DNA of 64,000 nt from Porphyromonas gingivicanis JCM 15907 (lineage in GTDB: Bacteria; Bacteroidota; Bacteroidia; Bacteroidales; Porphyromonadaceae): assembly GCF_000614585.1 (NCBI RefSeq), contig NZ_BAKX01000004.1, positions 62,001 to 126,000 on the forward strand. Reading direction: 5' to 3'. Positions 27,449 to 36,164 of the stretch are shown here, one piece after another. Position 1 is the first letter of the stretch; every line of letters starts with the position of its first letter. The notes beneath the pieces were generated by a model. The model was not told the origin of the DNA. It saw nothing but the letters and a program-made list of their open reading frames with translations, and ran no database searches. The position numbers and the translations under genes were made by a program.

Positions 27449-29280
27449 TTGAAAGAATGCATAAATATCTTTTCTTGGTTTATCACAAGGAGTACGAAGT
27501 TTTTTTACATCAACTACGTTCTTTGGGGGTAGTTCATATCAAGGAAAATAAGAATGCTAAGCAATTCGAAGAGTTACAGTCTTTGCTTTCTGTTAAGAAA
27601 GAGCTTGCGATTTTAACTCGTCAGGTGAAGAGTCGTCGTTCTAAAGAAGCGCCTGAAATAATGGAAACACTTCCTGCTACTATTGAAGAGGGGAAGAAGA
27701 TTTCAGAAGAGATTGTTCAACTTTTCAAAGAAGAGGAACATTTGCTAAATCAGGTGGCCTCTCAGAAGAGGGATATTGCCTATTGGAATATTTGGGGAGA
27801 GTATAGTATCGAATTGTTACATAAGCTGAGGGATCAAGGCTATCCTGTTCGCTTCTATGTGGTACCTTCTCAACAATATCAAGAGGAGTGGGAAACTACA
27901 TTTCGTGCTGTACGAATAAATGATTTAAGAGCTCAAACTTATTTTATTACAATAGGAGAGACTGCTACAGAAGAGCGCATAGAGGCAGAGGAAATAAAAG
28001 CACCAAAGTACACTATTGCAGAGAAAGAAGAGCAATTAGCTCTTTTAGAGCAGGAATTGCAAAACATACGCACTAAGATACAAATCTTTGCAGATAATCG
28101 TATCGGAGAGTTGCAAGGGTATGATTTGCTCTTGAGTCGTCAATATGATTTTTCTAATGCTTTGCTCCAAGCCAATGCAGAAGCAGAAGATACTTTAATG
28201 CTTTTGGAAGGATGGGTGCCTGAGAAGATCTCTGAGGAGGTAACCAAGGGCTTAGCTACTACTTCATGCTATTTTAAACAGGTAGAAATTGAAGAGAATG
28301 ATACTATTCCCGTAAAACTATCGAACAATCGTTATGCACGTTTGTTTGAACCCATTACAAAGATGTACTCTTTGCCTAATTATGGAGAGATAGATATTAC
28401 GGCTCTTTTTGCCCCTTTCTTTATGCTCTTCTTTGCTCTCTGTTTTGGAGATGGAGGTTATGGATTGCTTCTTCTTTTAGGAGCAACTTTTGCTAAGATA
28501 AAGACGAAGTCTCACTCTGTAAAATCTCTTTGTTCCATGATGCAGTGGTTAGGTGGTACTACGGCTATTGTAGGGTCTCTTATGGGAACTGTATTTGGAA
28601 TGGTAATGCCTTGGGCTGGAGATAATCTGTTGGGGAGTGTTAGCAATGATTACTTTTTAAATCAAGACAATATGATGGCTCTTGCCGTAGTGTTAGGGCT
28701 TATACAGATTGTTTTTGGTAAGTTCATCGCGGGTTATAAAACACAAAAGCAACGTGGCTTTAAGTATGGATTATCCAGCTACGCTTGGGCGATGCTCATA
28801 TTATTTGGAGCATTGGGCTATGTAACCAGTATGCTATCTGCCTCTCAGGGAGATTGGGCTAAGGCGGTATCTCAAGTGTTCTTTGGTATAGCAGCGGTGT
28901 CATTTTTGATAGCTCTCTTCTACAATACTCCAGGAAAGAATATTTTCCTAAATCTTGGCTCGGGTTTATGGGCTACATACAATAATGCCTCTGGGCTTTT
29001 GGGAGATACCTTGTCTTATATCCGTCTCTTTGCCATTGGTTTGACAGGAGGAATTTTAGGAGGGGTATTTAACAACCTCGCTGTACAGATTGGAGGAGAT
29101 TTACCCGTAGGACTCAATTTTATTGTGATGGGTATTATCCTACTTTTTGGACATGGTCTTAACTTTGGTCTCTGTATGATTAGTTCACTTGTACACCCTT
29201 TACGTTTGACTTTCGTAGAGTTTTACAAGAATGCCGAATTTGAAGGTGGTGGGCGTGAATACAAACCTTTCAAACTCTAA
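27445..29280 (+). CDS. V-type ATPase subunit I (membrane subunit a)
   Basis: Large membrane stator subunit that provides the ion half-channels next to the K ring. Of 611 residues, the first 310 or so are cytosolic with coiled-coil runs, and the remainder has seven or eight membrane segments. The signature FGDGGYGLLLLL begins the membrane half, and LLGDTLSYIRLFAIGLTGG contains the conserved arginine needed for ion translocation. It overlaps subunit D by 4 bp and precedes subunit K by 46 bp. Confidence 0.95.
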   Translation: MIERMHKYLFLVYHKEYEVFLHQLRSLGVVHIKENKNAKQFEELQSLLSVKKELAILTRQVKSRRSKEAPEIMETLPATIEEGKKISEEIVQLFKEEEHLLNQVASQKRDIAYWNIWGEYSIELLHKLRDQGYPVRFYVVPSQQYQEEWETTFRAVRINDLRAQTYFITIGETATEERIEAEEIKAPKYTIAEKEEQLALLEQELQNIRTKIQIFADNRIGELQGYDLLLSRQYDFSNALLQANAEAEDTLMLLEGWVPEKISEEVTKGLATTSCYFKQVEIEENDTIPVKLSNNRYARLFEPITKMYSLPNYGEIDITALFAPFFMLFFALCFGDGGYGLLLLLGATFAKIKTKSHSVKSLCSMMQWLGGTTAIVGSLMGTVFGMVMPWAGDNLLGSVSNDYFLNQDNMMALAVVLGLIQIVFGKFIAGYKTQKQRGFKYGLSSYAWAMLILFGALGYVTSMLSASQGDWAKAVSQVFFGIAAVSFLIALFYNTPGKNIFLNLGSGLWATYNNASGLLGDTLSYIRLFAIGLTGGILGGVFNNLAVQIGGDLPVGLNFIVMGIILLFGHGLNFGLCMISSLVHPLRLTFVEFYKNAEFEGGGREYKPFKL

Positions 29281-29311
29281 GTATAATAAAGCAAATCAAA
29301 ATAATTTTTAA

Positions 29312-29815
<504 letters not shown>

Positions 29816-29856
29816 CTGAAGTAGTTATCCCCCTTTTGGGGACAGATTAAAAAGAG

Positions 29857-29891
29857 GGAGGAGTTCTCGTTTTGGGAACTCCTCTTTTTTT
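29857..29891 (+). terminator. Terminator of the V-type ATPase operon
   Basis: GGAGGAGTTC (29857-29866) pairs with GAACTCCTC (29876-29884), followed by a run of seven T. This is a strong intrinsic terminator 42 bases after the subunit K stop. Confidence 0.85.
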
Positions 29892-29924
29892 GTGCGTTTG
29901 GCATGTGTATTGTTTAATGGGTAC

Positions 29925-29980
29925 GATAGTGTCCTCAAAAAGTGTGTAAGCCGATAGTGTCCTCAAAAAGTGTGTAAGCC
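29925..29980 (+). repeat. Perfect tandem duplication of a 28-bp element, probable IS end
   Basis: A 28-bp unit starting GATAGTGTCCTCAAAAAG and ending TGTGTAAGCC is repeated exactly, at 29925-29952 and 29953-29980. It sits just upstream of a transposase-like start and resembles the terminal inverted repeats of IS256-family elements. No matching inverted copy was found downstream. Confidence 0.65.
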
Positions 29981-30027
29981 CCGTAGCTCTTAACTTTGAG
30001 GTAAGAAGAAAAAACAAACTAAGAACA

Positions 30028-30267
30028 ATGGAGCTTACAACATCACAAAAGTCGGCAATTATTTCGGAAATGCTATCATCGGAGTCAGGTATTAACGAAC
30101 TTATTCGTGTATTATTGAACACCTTCTCGGAGCAAGAACGTTCTCTTTTTGTCCAAGAGCATAAAGGCGAACAGTGCAATGGTTTCCGTCCCCGTCGATG
30201 GCGGGGCTATGGATGTAGCTTTGAGCTTCGGAAGTGTCCGAAAAAAAACTGGGATACTGTTCTATAA
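30028..30267 (+). pseudogene. N-terminal remnant of an IS256-like (mutator) transposase
   Basis: The first 50 or so residues (MELTTSQKSAIISEMLSSES, then INELIRVLLNTFSEQERSLF) resemble the start of IS256-family transposases from Bacteroidota, including an NGFRPR motif around residue 52. After that the match decays within 30 residues and a stop follows. The catalytic DDE core is absent. With the terminal-repeat-like sequence 50 bp upstream, this looks like the left end of a deleted insertion sequence. Moderate confidence, because the match is recognised by eye only. Confidence 0.55.
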
Positions 30268-30493
30268 AACTATATTGGACAAATGTACGTCTTTTTTTTA
30301 AACAAGTTGATTTGAAGAACTAGCTCTTATCCTTTAAACTCTATCAGTTAATAAGATTACTGGTTATTAGAGGTCAATTGCCATATTACGGATTTCAAAT
30401 CTCTCTTTTTAGATACTACTCGCATTTATTTCCCAATAAACCGCTATTGTTGTTCGATGTGTTTAAGGAGAGCGTGGTGTTAGGCTCCCCCTT
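30268..30493. other. Interval after the transposase remnant, nothing recognised
   Basis: About 225 bases of AT-rich DNA between the remnant and the end of the WYL gene. It may contain more decayed insertion-sequence DNA. No gene, RNA or terminator could be supported. Confidence 0.4.
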
Positions 30494-31507
30494 TTAAGCA
30501 GTATAGTGTCCTGCTAAGCGATGGGTTAGAAGGGACATTTGAGCCACTAATGCACGGGGATGTAGCACTCTAACCTCTGGACCAAAACTCAATAATCGGG
30601 CTGTAAGTTCGGGATTGATAACAACTTTGAACTCGATAATATGCTCTCCTCGTTCGTTGCACCCTACAACTTTTTGCGAGTGATGTAAGGGTTTGGTTTC
30701 GATATATGGGTAAATCTCCTGAGAGACCCACAGGCGAATAAGCTTTGCCTTCATCTTCCCATACTTCGTTACTCCGATAACATCATCAAAAAATTGGGAA
30801 GGGTCAAAATCTTTACTCTCATAGTAGGGTGTGGAGATGTCGATTTTTATTTTCTGTATGCGATCTAAGGCAAGTATAATAAGTTTATTCTCTTTGTGAT
30901 AATGTCCAAATAGAAACCAACGATTATTGAATTCTTTCAAAAGATAGGGCGATACTATGAAATCGTGACTGCGCTTTGCCTTGAAGCTCCGATACTCCAA
31001 TCTTAGCACTTGCCGACGGATTATATGCGTATAGAGCTGGTTCAGCCAGTGTAGACCTTTCAGATTATTGTTTTGCTCAAATTGAATGATAGATCTACTC
31101 TGTTTATTGACAAGCGAGAGATAGTCGCGTAGTTTGTTCACCGACTCTGTAATCCCAACAAAGAAATCGAAGTACTCAAATTGAGCCAATACCTCTACTG
31201 CTCTTTGCATCTCCTCAATAGCCTCGGCAGAGAGAGGAAGGTGTGTAATGGAGAAATTCGGCTCTAAGTAGCGATAGTATTTGTTGTCATAAACTTCAAT
31301 GGGTGCATTGTAGCCAAGTCTATCACTGCGCATCATTTGTATGTCGGCTTGTATTGTCCTGCGAGAGACTCCATTGGTAGAGCCATCGTACTCGTAAAGA
31401 GCTTTGGAGCAGGCATCAATAAGGTCGTCAAGCGTCCACCGTCGATAGGGGTTATTCAGACAGCGGTCTATGGTTTGGTAGCGTAGTAATGCGTTACGAT
31501 TTACAGG
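30494..31507 (-). CDS. WYL-domain transcriptional regulator
   Basis: A 337-residue regulator. The N-terminal 80 residues hold a winged helix-turn-helix (TIDRCLNNPYRRWTLDDLID, then RRTIQADIQMMR). A WYL domain follows with RLEYRSFKAK, the NRWFLFGHY motif and a C-terminal WCX-like extension (VVINPELTARLLSFG). WYL domains bind nucleic acid or nucleotide ligands and control DNA-damage, CRISPR and RNA-repair genes. It is divergent from rtcB with about 100 bp between starts, so control of rtcB is inferred. The ATG at 31507 is preferred over 31537. Confidence 0.92.
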   Translation of the reverse strand, partial: PVNRNALLRYQTIDRCLNNPYRRWTLDDLIDACSKALYEYDGSTNGVSRRTIQADIQMMRSDRLGYNAPIEVYDNKYYRYLEPNFSITHLPLSAEAIEEMQRAVEVLAQFEYFDFFVGITESVNKLRDYLSLVNKQSRSIIQFEQNNNLKGLHWLNQLYTHIIRRQVLRLEYRSFKAKRSHDFIVSPYLLKEFNNRWFLFGHYHKENKLIILALDRIQKIKIDISTPYYESKDFDPSQFFDDVIGVTKYGKMKAKLIRLWVSQEIYPYIETKPLHHSQKVVGCNERGEHIIEFKVVINPELTARLLSFGPEVRVLHPRALVAQMSLLTHRLAGHYTA

Positions 31508-31611
31508 CATAGTATATTTTTTCTGCAAAGTAAGCATTTTCTTTAAGTTGCGCAGATAGGTTGCGCACCCTATGCCGACCTTTGTCGTGTCAAATTTAAT
31601 TAGAAGAGAAA

Positions 31612-32784
31612 ATGGAAGTATTTATTTCGAACCAAGTGCCCGTATATAACTGGGCAAGCACGCTTAACGAGCGTGTAATGAAGGAAGTAGAACATCTATC
31701 CAGCCTCCCTTTCGTCTTTCATCATATAGCTTTGATGCCTGATGCTCATGCAGGAAAAGGGATGCCTATCGGGGGAGTACTGGCAACCCTCGATACCGTA
31801 GTACCGAATGCCGTTGGGGTAGACATTGGTTGTGGTATGTGTGCCGTGCGTACCGATTTGAAGGTAGCAGCTATTTCAGCCGAAGTGCTACGTGAGCAAA
31901 TTTTAGAGGGTATCCGAAAAAGGATCCCAATAGGTTTCGACAAGCATACAGAGCCGCAAGAGGAGTGCTATATGCCTCAAGGTTTCGATACAGATAGCTT
32001 GACCGTGGTTTCTACGCAACTAAAGGCAGCTCGCAAGCAAATCGGAACATTAGGAGGAGGTAACCATTTTATCGAGTTACAGAGGTCTGAGGAGGGAGAG
32101 CTGTGGATAATGATACACAGTGGAAGTCGTAACTTAGGTAAAACAGTGGGCGATTATTATAATAAGCGTGCCTCACATCTTAATCGACAATGGTATTCGT
32201 CCGTAGCTCCTGAGATAGAGTTGCCGTTTTTACCCCTCCGTAGCCGAGAGTTTAAGCAGTATTGGGCAGAGATGGAGTATTGTATTGAGTTTGCTTTTTG
32301 CAATCGTCGCCTAATGATGCTTCGTATTCAAGAGGTGATTCGAGAAGTTTTTCCAGAGGTGGTTTTCGATGAGATGATAAATATAGCGCATAACTATGCC
32401 GCTTGGGAGGAGCACTACGGACAGCACGTTATTGTGCATCGTAAAGGTGCTGTGCGAGCAGATAAGGGACGCATCGGTATTATACCCGGCTCACAAGGCA
32501 CGGCTTCGTACATTGTCGAAGGTCTTGGAGCAAAAGAGAGTTTTATGAGTTCCTCACATGGTGCTGGTAGGCAGATGAGTAGATCTCAAGCACGCAATAC
32601 GCTATCTGTCGAGGAGGAGGCAGGGCGATTGGACAATCTTGGCATTGTGCATAGCATCCGCCAACTTCGAGACCTTGATGAAGCTCCCAGTGCTTACAAG
32701 GATATTGAAGAAGTAATGGAACGCCAAGCCGAATTGGTGCGTCCGCTTATCAAACTTATGCCGATTGCAGTTATCAAGGGTTGA
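31612..32784 (+). CDS. rtcB: RNA-splicing ligase RtcB
   Basis: GTP-dependent ligase that joins RNA 2',3'-cyclic phosphate or 3'-phosphate ends to 5'-OH ends in RNA repair. At 390 residues it is the shorter bacterial type. Metal and guanylylation motifs are present: DAHAGKGMPIGGV, VGVDIGCGMCAVR with the metal-binding cysteine, LGGGNHFIEL, HSGSRNLGKTVG and HRKGAVRADKGRIGIIPGS, with the guanylylated histidine expected in SSSHGAGRQMSR. No rtcA cyclase or archease gene is adjacent. A stem-loop terminator follows. Confidence 0.96.
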   Translation: MEVFISNQVPVYNWASTLNERVMKEVEHLSSLPFVFHHIALMPDAHAGKGMPIGGVLATLDTVVPNAVGVDIGCGMCAVRTDLKVAAISAEVLREQILEGIRKRIPIGFDKHTEPQEECYMPQGFDTDSLTVVSTQLKAARKQIGTLGGGNHFIELQRSEEGELWIMIHSGSRNLGKTVGDYYNKRASHLNRQWYSSVAPEIELPFLPLRSREFKQYWAEMEYCIEFAFCNRRLMMLRIQEVIREVFPEVVFDEMINIAHNYAAWEEHYGQHVIVHRKGAVRADKGRIGIIPGSQGTASYIVEGLGAKESFMSSSHGAGRQMSRSQARNTLSVEEEAGRLDNLGIVHSIRQLRDLDEAPSAYKDIEEVMERQAELVRPLIKLMPIAVIKG

Positions 32785-32821
32785 GTCCCAGAGAATGTAG
32801 GCTATCTTGTTTAAGTTGTGT

Positions 32822-32862
32822 AAGGGATTGAGTCAAAAGATGATTTTGGCTCTGTCCCTTTA
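32822..32862 (+). terminator. Terminator after rtcB
   Basis: AAGGGA, GAG and CAAAA (32823-32838) pair with TTTTG, CTC and TCCCTT (32843-32860) with small mismatches, followed by T-rich sequence. It begins 38 bases after the rtcB stop. Confidence 0.6.
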
Positions 32863-33398
32863 TTTATACCTATAATCCAGTTTTATGATGGTGTGTCATA
32901 ATGTGCAAATTGCTGTGTTTGGACACTGTTCTATGAGTGTTATACTTATCACAAGTGAAATGGAGGAGTAGGGTATTCTTTACGGAGATAACATTTTGTT
33001 TCTTAGCTCTGCTTTCTTTTTTTATGACTATCAAAACGTGTAGTCCAACATTGGACTGTACTGCGGAGAAAAGAACAGTAACCATCAAGAAAGAAACGAT
33101 AAGCAAAGCAAATCAAAAGCAGAGAAACCGTCCGCCTCACAGTTTAATGCGATGAAGCGAACGCCTAAAGGGAAAATCATAAAGCACCCTAGTGTGATAA
33201 GTTGTGGAATGTAGTTATCGTTGATGTCTAATGGCTTCATATTTGTCTATGTTTTGATGCAAACATAAACAGGTATTCATCACTCTGGGAAATATCGGGA
33301 AAAGAAAGAGAATCGAGTTTTCTCCTTTAGGGAAATCTTTTCACTTGTCTCACGTTTATTCGAGTTGACAAGGTCAGCCCCGATTTTAACGAAAAGAC
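32863..33398. other. Intergenic interval without a convincing gene
   Basis: Some 530 bases. A minus-strand ORF of 51 codons (33239 to 33084, beginning MKPLDINDNYIPQLI) and several longer overlapping frames exist, but none has a recognisable family. Runs of accidental-looking frames on both strands suggest decayed coding DNA. Nothing else can be supported. Confidence 0.35.
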
Positions 33399-34499
33399 TC
33401 ATTCATAGTATTCTATCTCTTTATCAACCCCAATCTTCAGCACACCAGACATCGATAAAACGGGAGTCCCACAATAAAGGAATGGATAAGACTTCCGGTA
33501 TAGTTCAAGAATTTTAGAAACACAATCTGATTCGGGGATAAAGTTAGCATCATTTCCTTTTCTGTCCTTAGGAAATCTGAATAAAAAAGAATTAGTATCA
33601 AGTGACGAAATTGTGTCTTTATATTGTTCTGTTATACGACGTAAATCTTCGCTTCGCCTCTTAAAATTTGGATTAGGTATTGATTCAATAGCAGGATTTA
33701 TATGCTTAGCCAATATGTCGTAGAGGTTTTTCACAGAGTGAGTATGATATACCTCTTGACAATCTTCTTCCTCTACAATATCCCCCAGTTCCATTATAGA
33801 AAACTTAAGTCTTATTTCTAAGCAATGGCGTAATAAAAATAGCAGAGGTAAGTATACATCGTTGATTGATATTTGTTTGTACTTGATTGCGTGTAAAATA
33901 TCTATAATTGCAAAATCATATTGAGTTCCAACAATCCCTAAAGTGTCACATTCTCCCATATGAAATGTTAGTTCCTCCTGAAGCTTTGGATCTATGTTAC
34001 CCTTAGTCAATGAATTGCCATTATCCAGGAAGCAGCAATAATAATCGCAAGCTTCAAATGCTTTTATTTTTTCTTCTTTTCCAAAATGTGGTTTTCTGTC
34101 TTTGTCTGAAATATATCTCCAACAATCTCCTTCAGAATTGCAATTTAGACAATCAAAGTATTCTAAGAATTTTGCTTCGTTAATGTTGGCTATTGGGTAC
34201 AAATCAGTCAGATTGTGAGTTTTGCCATAATGATCCCAAGGGATTCCGATGTTTGATATTTCCTTCTTCAAAAACAACTCAAGAGAATGCCGCATTACAA
34301 ACAAGAAGGGCATGAATTTACGGTTGGTTTGAGTACGTTTTTGCTTTGCAATTTCAAGAAAAATATCATAAAACACCTTGTGGTATTGCTTGTAGTAGTA
34401 TTCCCAAGTTCGTTCGTGTTTATTTCTGTTAATTTTAAGAAGGTTCTCTTTAAAGAGGCTGTCTAGCAGTTCCTTATTTTCTAAAATCATAATTTTCAA
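33399..34499 (-). CDS. Hypothetical protein with two HEPN-like halves
   Basis: A 366-residue soluble protein of unknown function. Two segments look like internal copies: FLFVMRHSLELFLKKEI then HNLTDLY (about 65-101), and LLFLLRHCLEIRLKFSI then HSVKNLY (about 219-260). Each has an Arg-His pair opening a helix and a later H-x-x-x-x-L-Y, the look of HEPN-type helical bundles found in toxins and defence RNases. A strict RxxxxH RNase motif is not clear. A cysteine-rich patch (CLNCNSEGDCW) lies between. It stands alone between gene-poor regions near an insertion-sequence remnant, so acquisition by transfer is possible. Confidence 0.7.
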   Translation of the reverse strand: MKIMILENKELLDSLFKENLLKINRNKHERTWEYYYKQYHKVFYDIFLEIAKQKRTQTNRKFMPFLFVMRHSLELFLKKEISNIGIPWDHYGKTHNLTDLYPIANINEAKFLEYFDCLNCNSEGDCWRYISDKDRKPHFGKEEKIKAFEACDYYCCFLDNGNSLTKGNIDPKLQEELTFHMGECDTLGIVGTQYDFAIIDILHAIKYKQISINDVYLPLLFLLRHCLEIRLKFSIMELGDIVEEEDCQEVYHTHSVKNLYDILAKHINPAIESIPNPNFKRRSEDLRRITEQYKDTISSLDTNSFLFRFPKDRKGNDANFIPESDCVSKILELYRKSYPFLYCGTPVLSMSGVLKIGVDKEIEYYE

Positions 34500-35277
34500 A
34501 GTTTAAAGTATTCGCAAGAAGGAAAAGTTGATATTAGGATGTCGTACTATGAAATAATCCTCCTTGCTTTTTTGCAAATATACTCATATTTACCTCTTCA
34601 AAGAGATTTTATTGGCTGTTTCACGCTTCTTCAAATTCACAAGGTCAGCATGATTTGGGTTGTGGACACATTCTTATGAGTGAGTATCTTCAATACCGTA
34701 TAAATATCTGTACTCGACACGAGTTAGGGGGATAATGAATTTGACACACCTCCATAAATCTTTCTATTCAAAGGGTACGGCAGTGTTTCTCGAAAAGGTA
34801 TAACCCTTTCGAGAGTTTGCACGGGAGGTTTTGAGAGTTTGCACGGATGCTTTCTAAAGTTTACACCTATGGGAGATTTTCTCCGCATAGACCTTTAAGA
34901 ACGTAGGGTGGAGTGGAGCAATATTTACATGTCTTATTGTTGGATTTATACGCTCGGGGCAAGGCTTATAGACCTCGTTAAGAAATCATTTACACATCTT
35001 ATCATTGGATTTATACCACTCCTTTTCCTATGATTTTTTATTGCCAAAAACTTTTCATAGGAGTCCGATAATACATCTTCTGTATACTGCCAAAATCTTG
35101 AGTGTCTCTCGAAAGTCTTTTTAGAAGTGAGAGGGAGATGCGCTATCGTTGTGAGGATTTTCTGCAAGTATCAATGCCTCTTTTTTTAACACGTGTAGAA
35201 AAGCCTGCCGATGAGAGTAGAAACCTCCTCTCTATCGGATGCCAGTGGTATAGGTACATATCTACAATAGTTGTCGC
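34500..35277. other. Gene-poor interval with short repeats
   Basis: About 780 bases with no supported gene; short frames at 34946-35167 (minus) and 35102-35302 (plus) look accidental. It contains the dispersed motif TAACCCTTTCGAGAGTTTGC at 34801-34820, its partial repeat GAGAGTTTGCACGG nearby, and a 29-bp imperfect direct repeat described separately. Confidence 0.45.
34923..35016. repeat. 29-bp imperfect direct repeat
   Basis: Copies at 34923-34951 and 34988-35016, each beginning ATTTACA and ending TTGGATTTATAC, differ at four positions. The start-to-start distance is 65 bp. There is no further copy in tandem, so it is not a CRISPR array. Confidence 0.6.
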
Positions 35278-35314
35278 AAAAAAAGCACCCATACCCCGCT
35301 GAGTATGAGTGCTC
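35278..35314 (-). terminator. Terminator after sodB
   Basis: On the minus strand GAGCACTCATACTC is followed by a matching GGGTATGGGTGC arm and seven T. It lies 25 bases beyond the sodB stop. Confidence 0.75.
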
Positions 35315-35338
35315 TCCTAAGTTAAGGAAAATGCTTTT

Positions 35339-35920
35339 TTACTTTGTGTAACGCTCTTCAATTACAGACCAGTTGATAATAGACCAAATGTCTTTAACGT
35401 GGTCTGCACGACGGTTTTGATATGTGAGATAGTAAGAGTGTTCCCAAACGTCGATACCCAAGATAGGATTCAACCCCTTGCGAATAGGGTTACCTGCGTT
35501 TGGCTCTTTTTCGATTGACAAAACGCCATTCTCATCAGAAGCCACCCATACCCAGCCAGAGCCGAAAAGTGTAACACATGCATCAAGAACCTCTTCTTTG
35601 AACTTGTCGAAAGAACCCCATTGCTTATTGATAGCTTCAGCCATTTTACCGATAGGCTCACCACCAGCGTTAGGAGCAAACTGTGTGAAGTAAAGATCAT
35701 GGTTGAGCGTTTGACCCGCATTGTTGAAGATCTTGCCTTCGCTCTTGCGAACGATGTCAATCAAAGAAGCGTTTTCAAACTCAGTTCCTTCGATTAACTT
35801 ATTCAATGTATCTACATACCCACGGAGGTGCTTGCCATGATGAAATTCGATGGTTTCTTTGCTGATTACAGGGGCCAAAGCATCTGCACTATAAGGGAGG
35901 GTTACTAATTCGTGTTTCAT
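35339..35920 (-). CDS. sodB: Superoxide dismutase, Fe/Mn type
   Basis: Converts superoxide to peroxide and oxygen. The 193 residues show the metal-ligand regions: FHHGKHLRGYVD (His about 27), NHDLYFTQF (His about 74), and DVWEHSYYLTYQNRRADHV with the Asp and His ligands. The sequence closely resembles the Porphyromonas gingivalis enzyme, which works with iron or manganese; the same flexibility here is inferred. It is monocistronic on the minus strand with its own terminator. Aerotolerant anaerobes of this group rely on it together with the AhpC/AhpF genes found further along. Confidence 0.97.
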   Translation of the reverse strand: MKHELVTLPYSADALAPVISKETIEFHHGKHLRGYVDTLNKLIEGTEFENASLIDIVRKSEGKIFNNAGQTLNHDLYFTQFAPNAGGEPIGKMAEAINKQWGSFDKFKEEVLDACVTLFGSGWVWVASDENGVLSIEKEPNAGNPIRKGLNPILGIDVWEHSYYLTYQNRRADHVKDIWSIINWSVIEERYTK

Positions 35921-36164
35921 ACGCGATTGTCTTATTATTTATTTCTACTTATTCTAAATGTTTCAATAATCTCTTTCTACAAGCAAAACACTTACTCTAT
36001 AGCATTTGTTCGATGAGTTGAAAGATTTTTTTGCTTCTTAATAAAAAGTGAGGTGAAAATCTTGTTTTGAGTGTTTTTCTTGAGCTAAAATGAAGTGTTA
36101 GTACTACGAAAAAAACAGTTTATGCCAAACTACGGACTTTTAGACAAACAAAAGAAACAGTGTG

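Noticed and set aside
33084-33239. 51-codon minus-strand frame beginning MKPLDINDN
   Set aside because: No recognisable family, and it lies amid equally long random frames on both strands; kept only as a note in the intergenic entry.
34923-35016. Candidate CRISPR: 29-bp repeat pair with 36-bp gap
   Set aside because: Only two imperfect copies and no cas genes nearby. The same 65-bp period at 57292-57384 is also just two copies.
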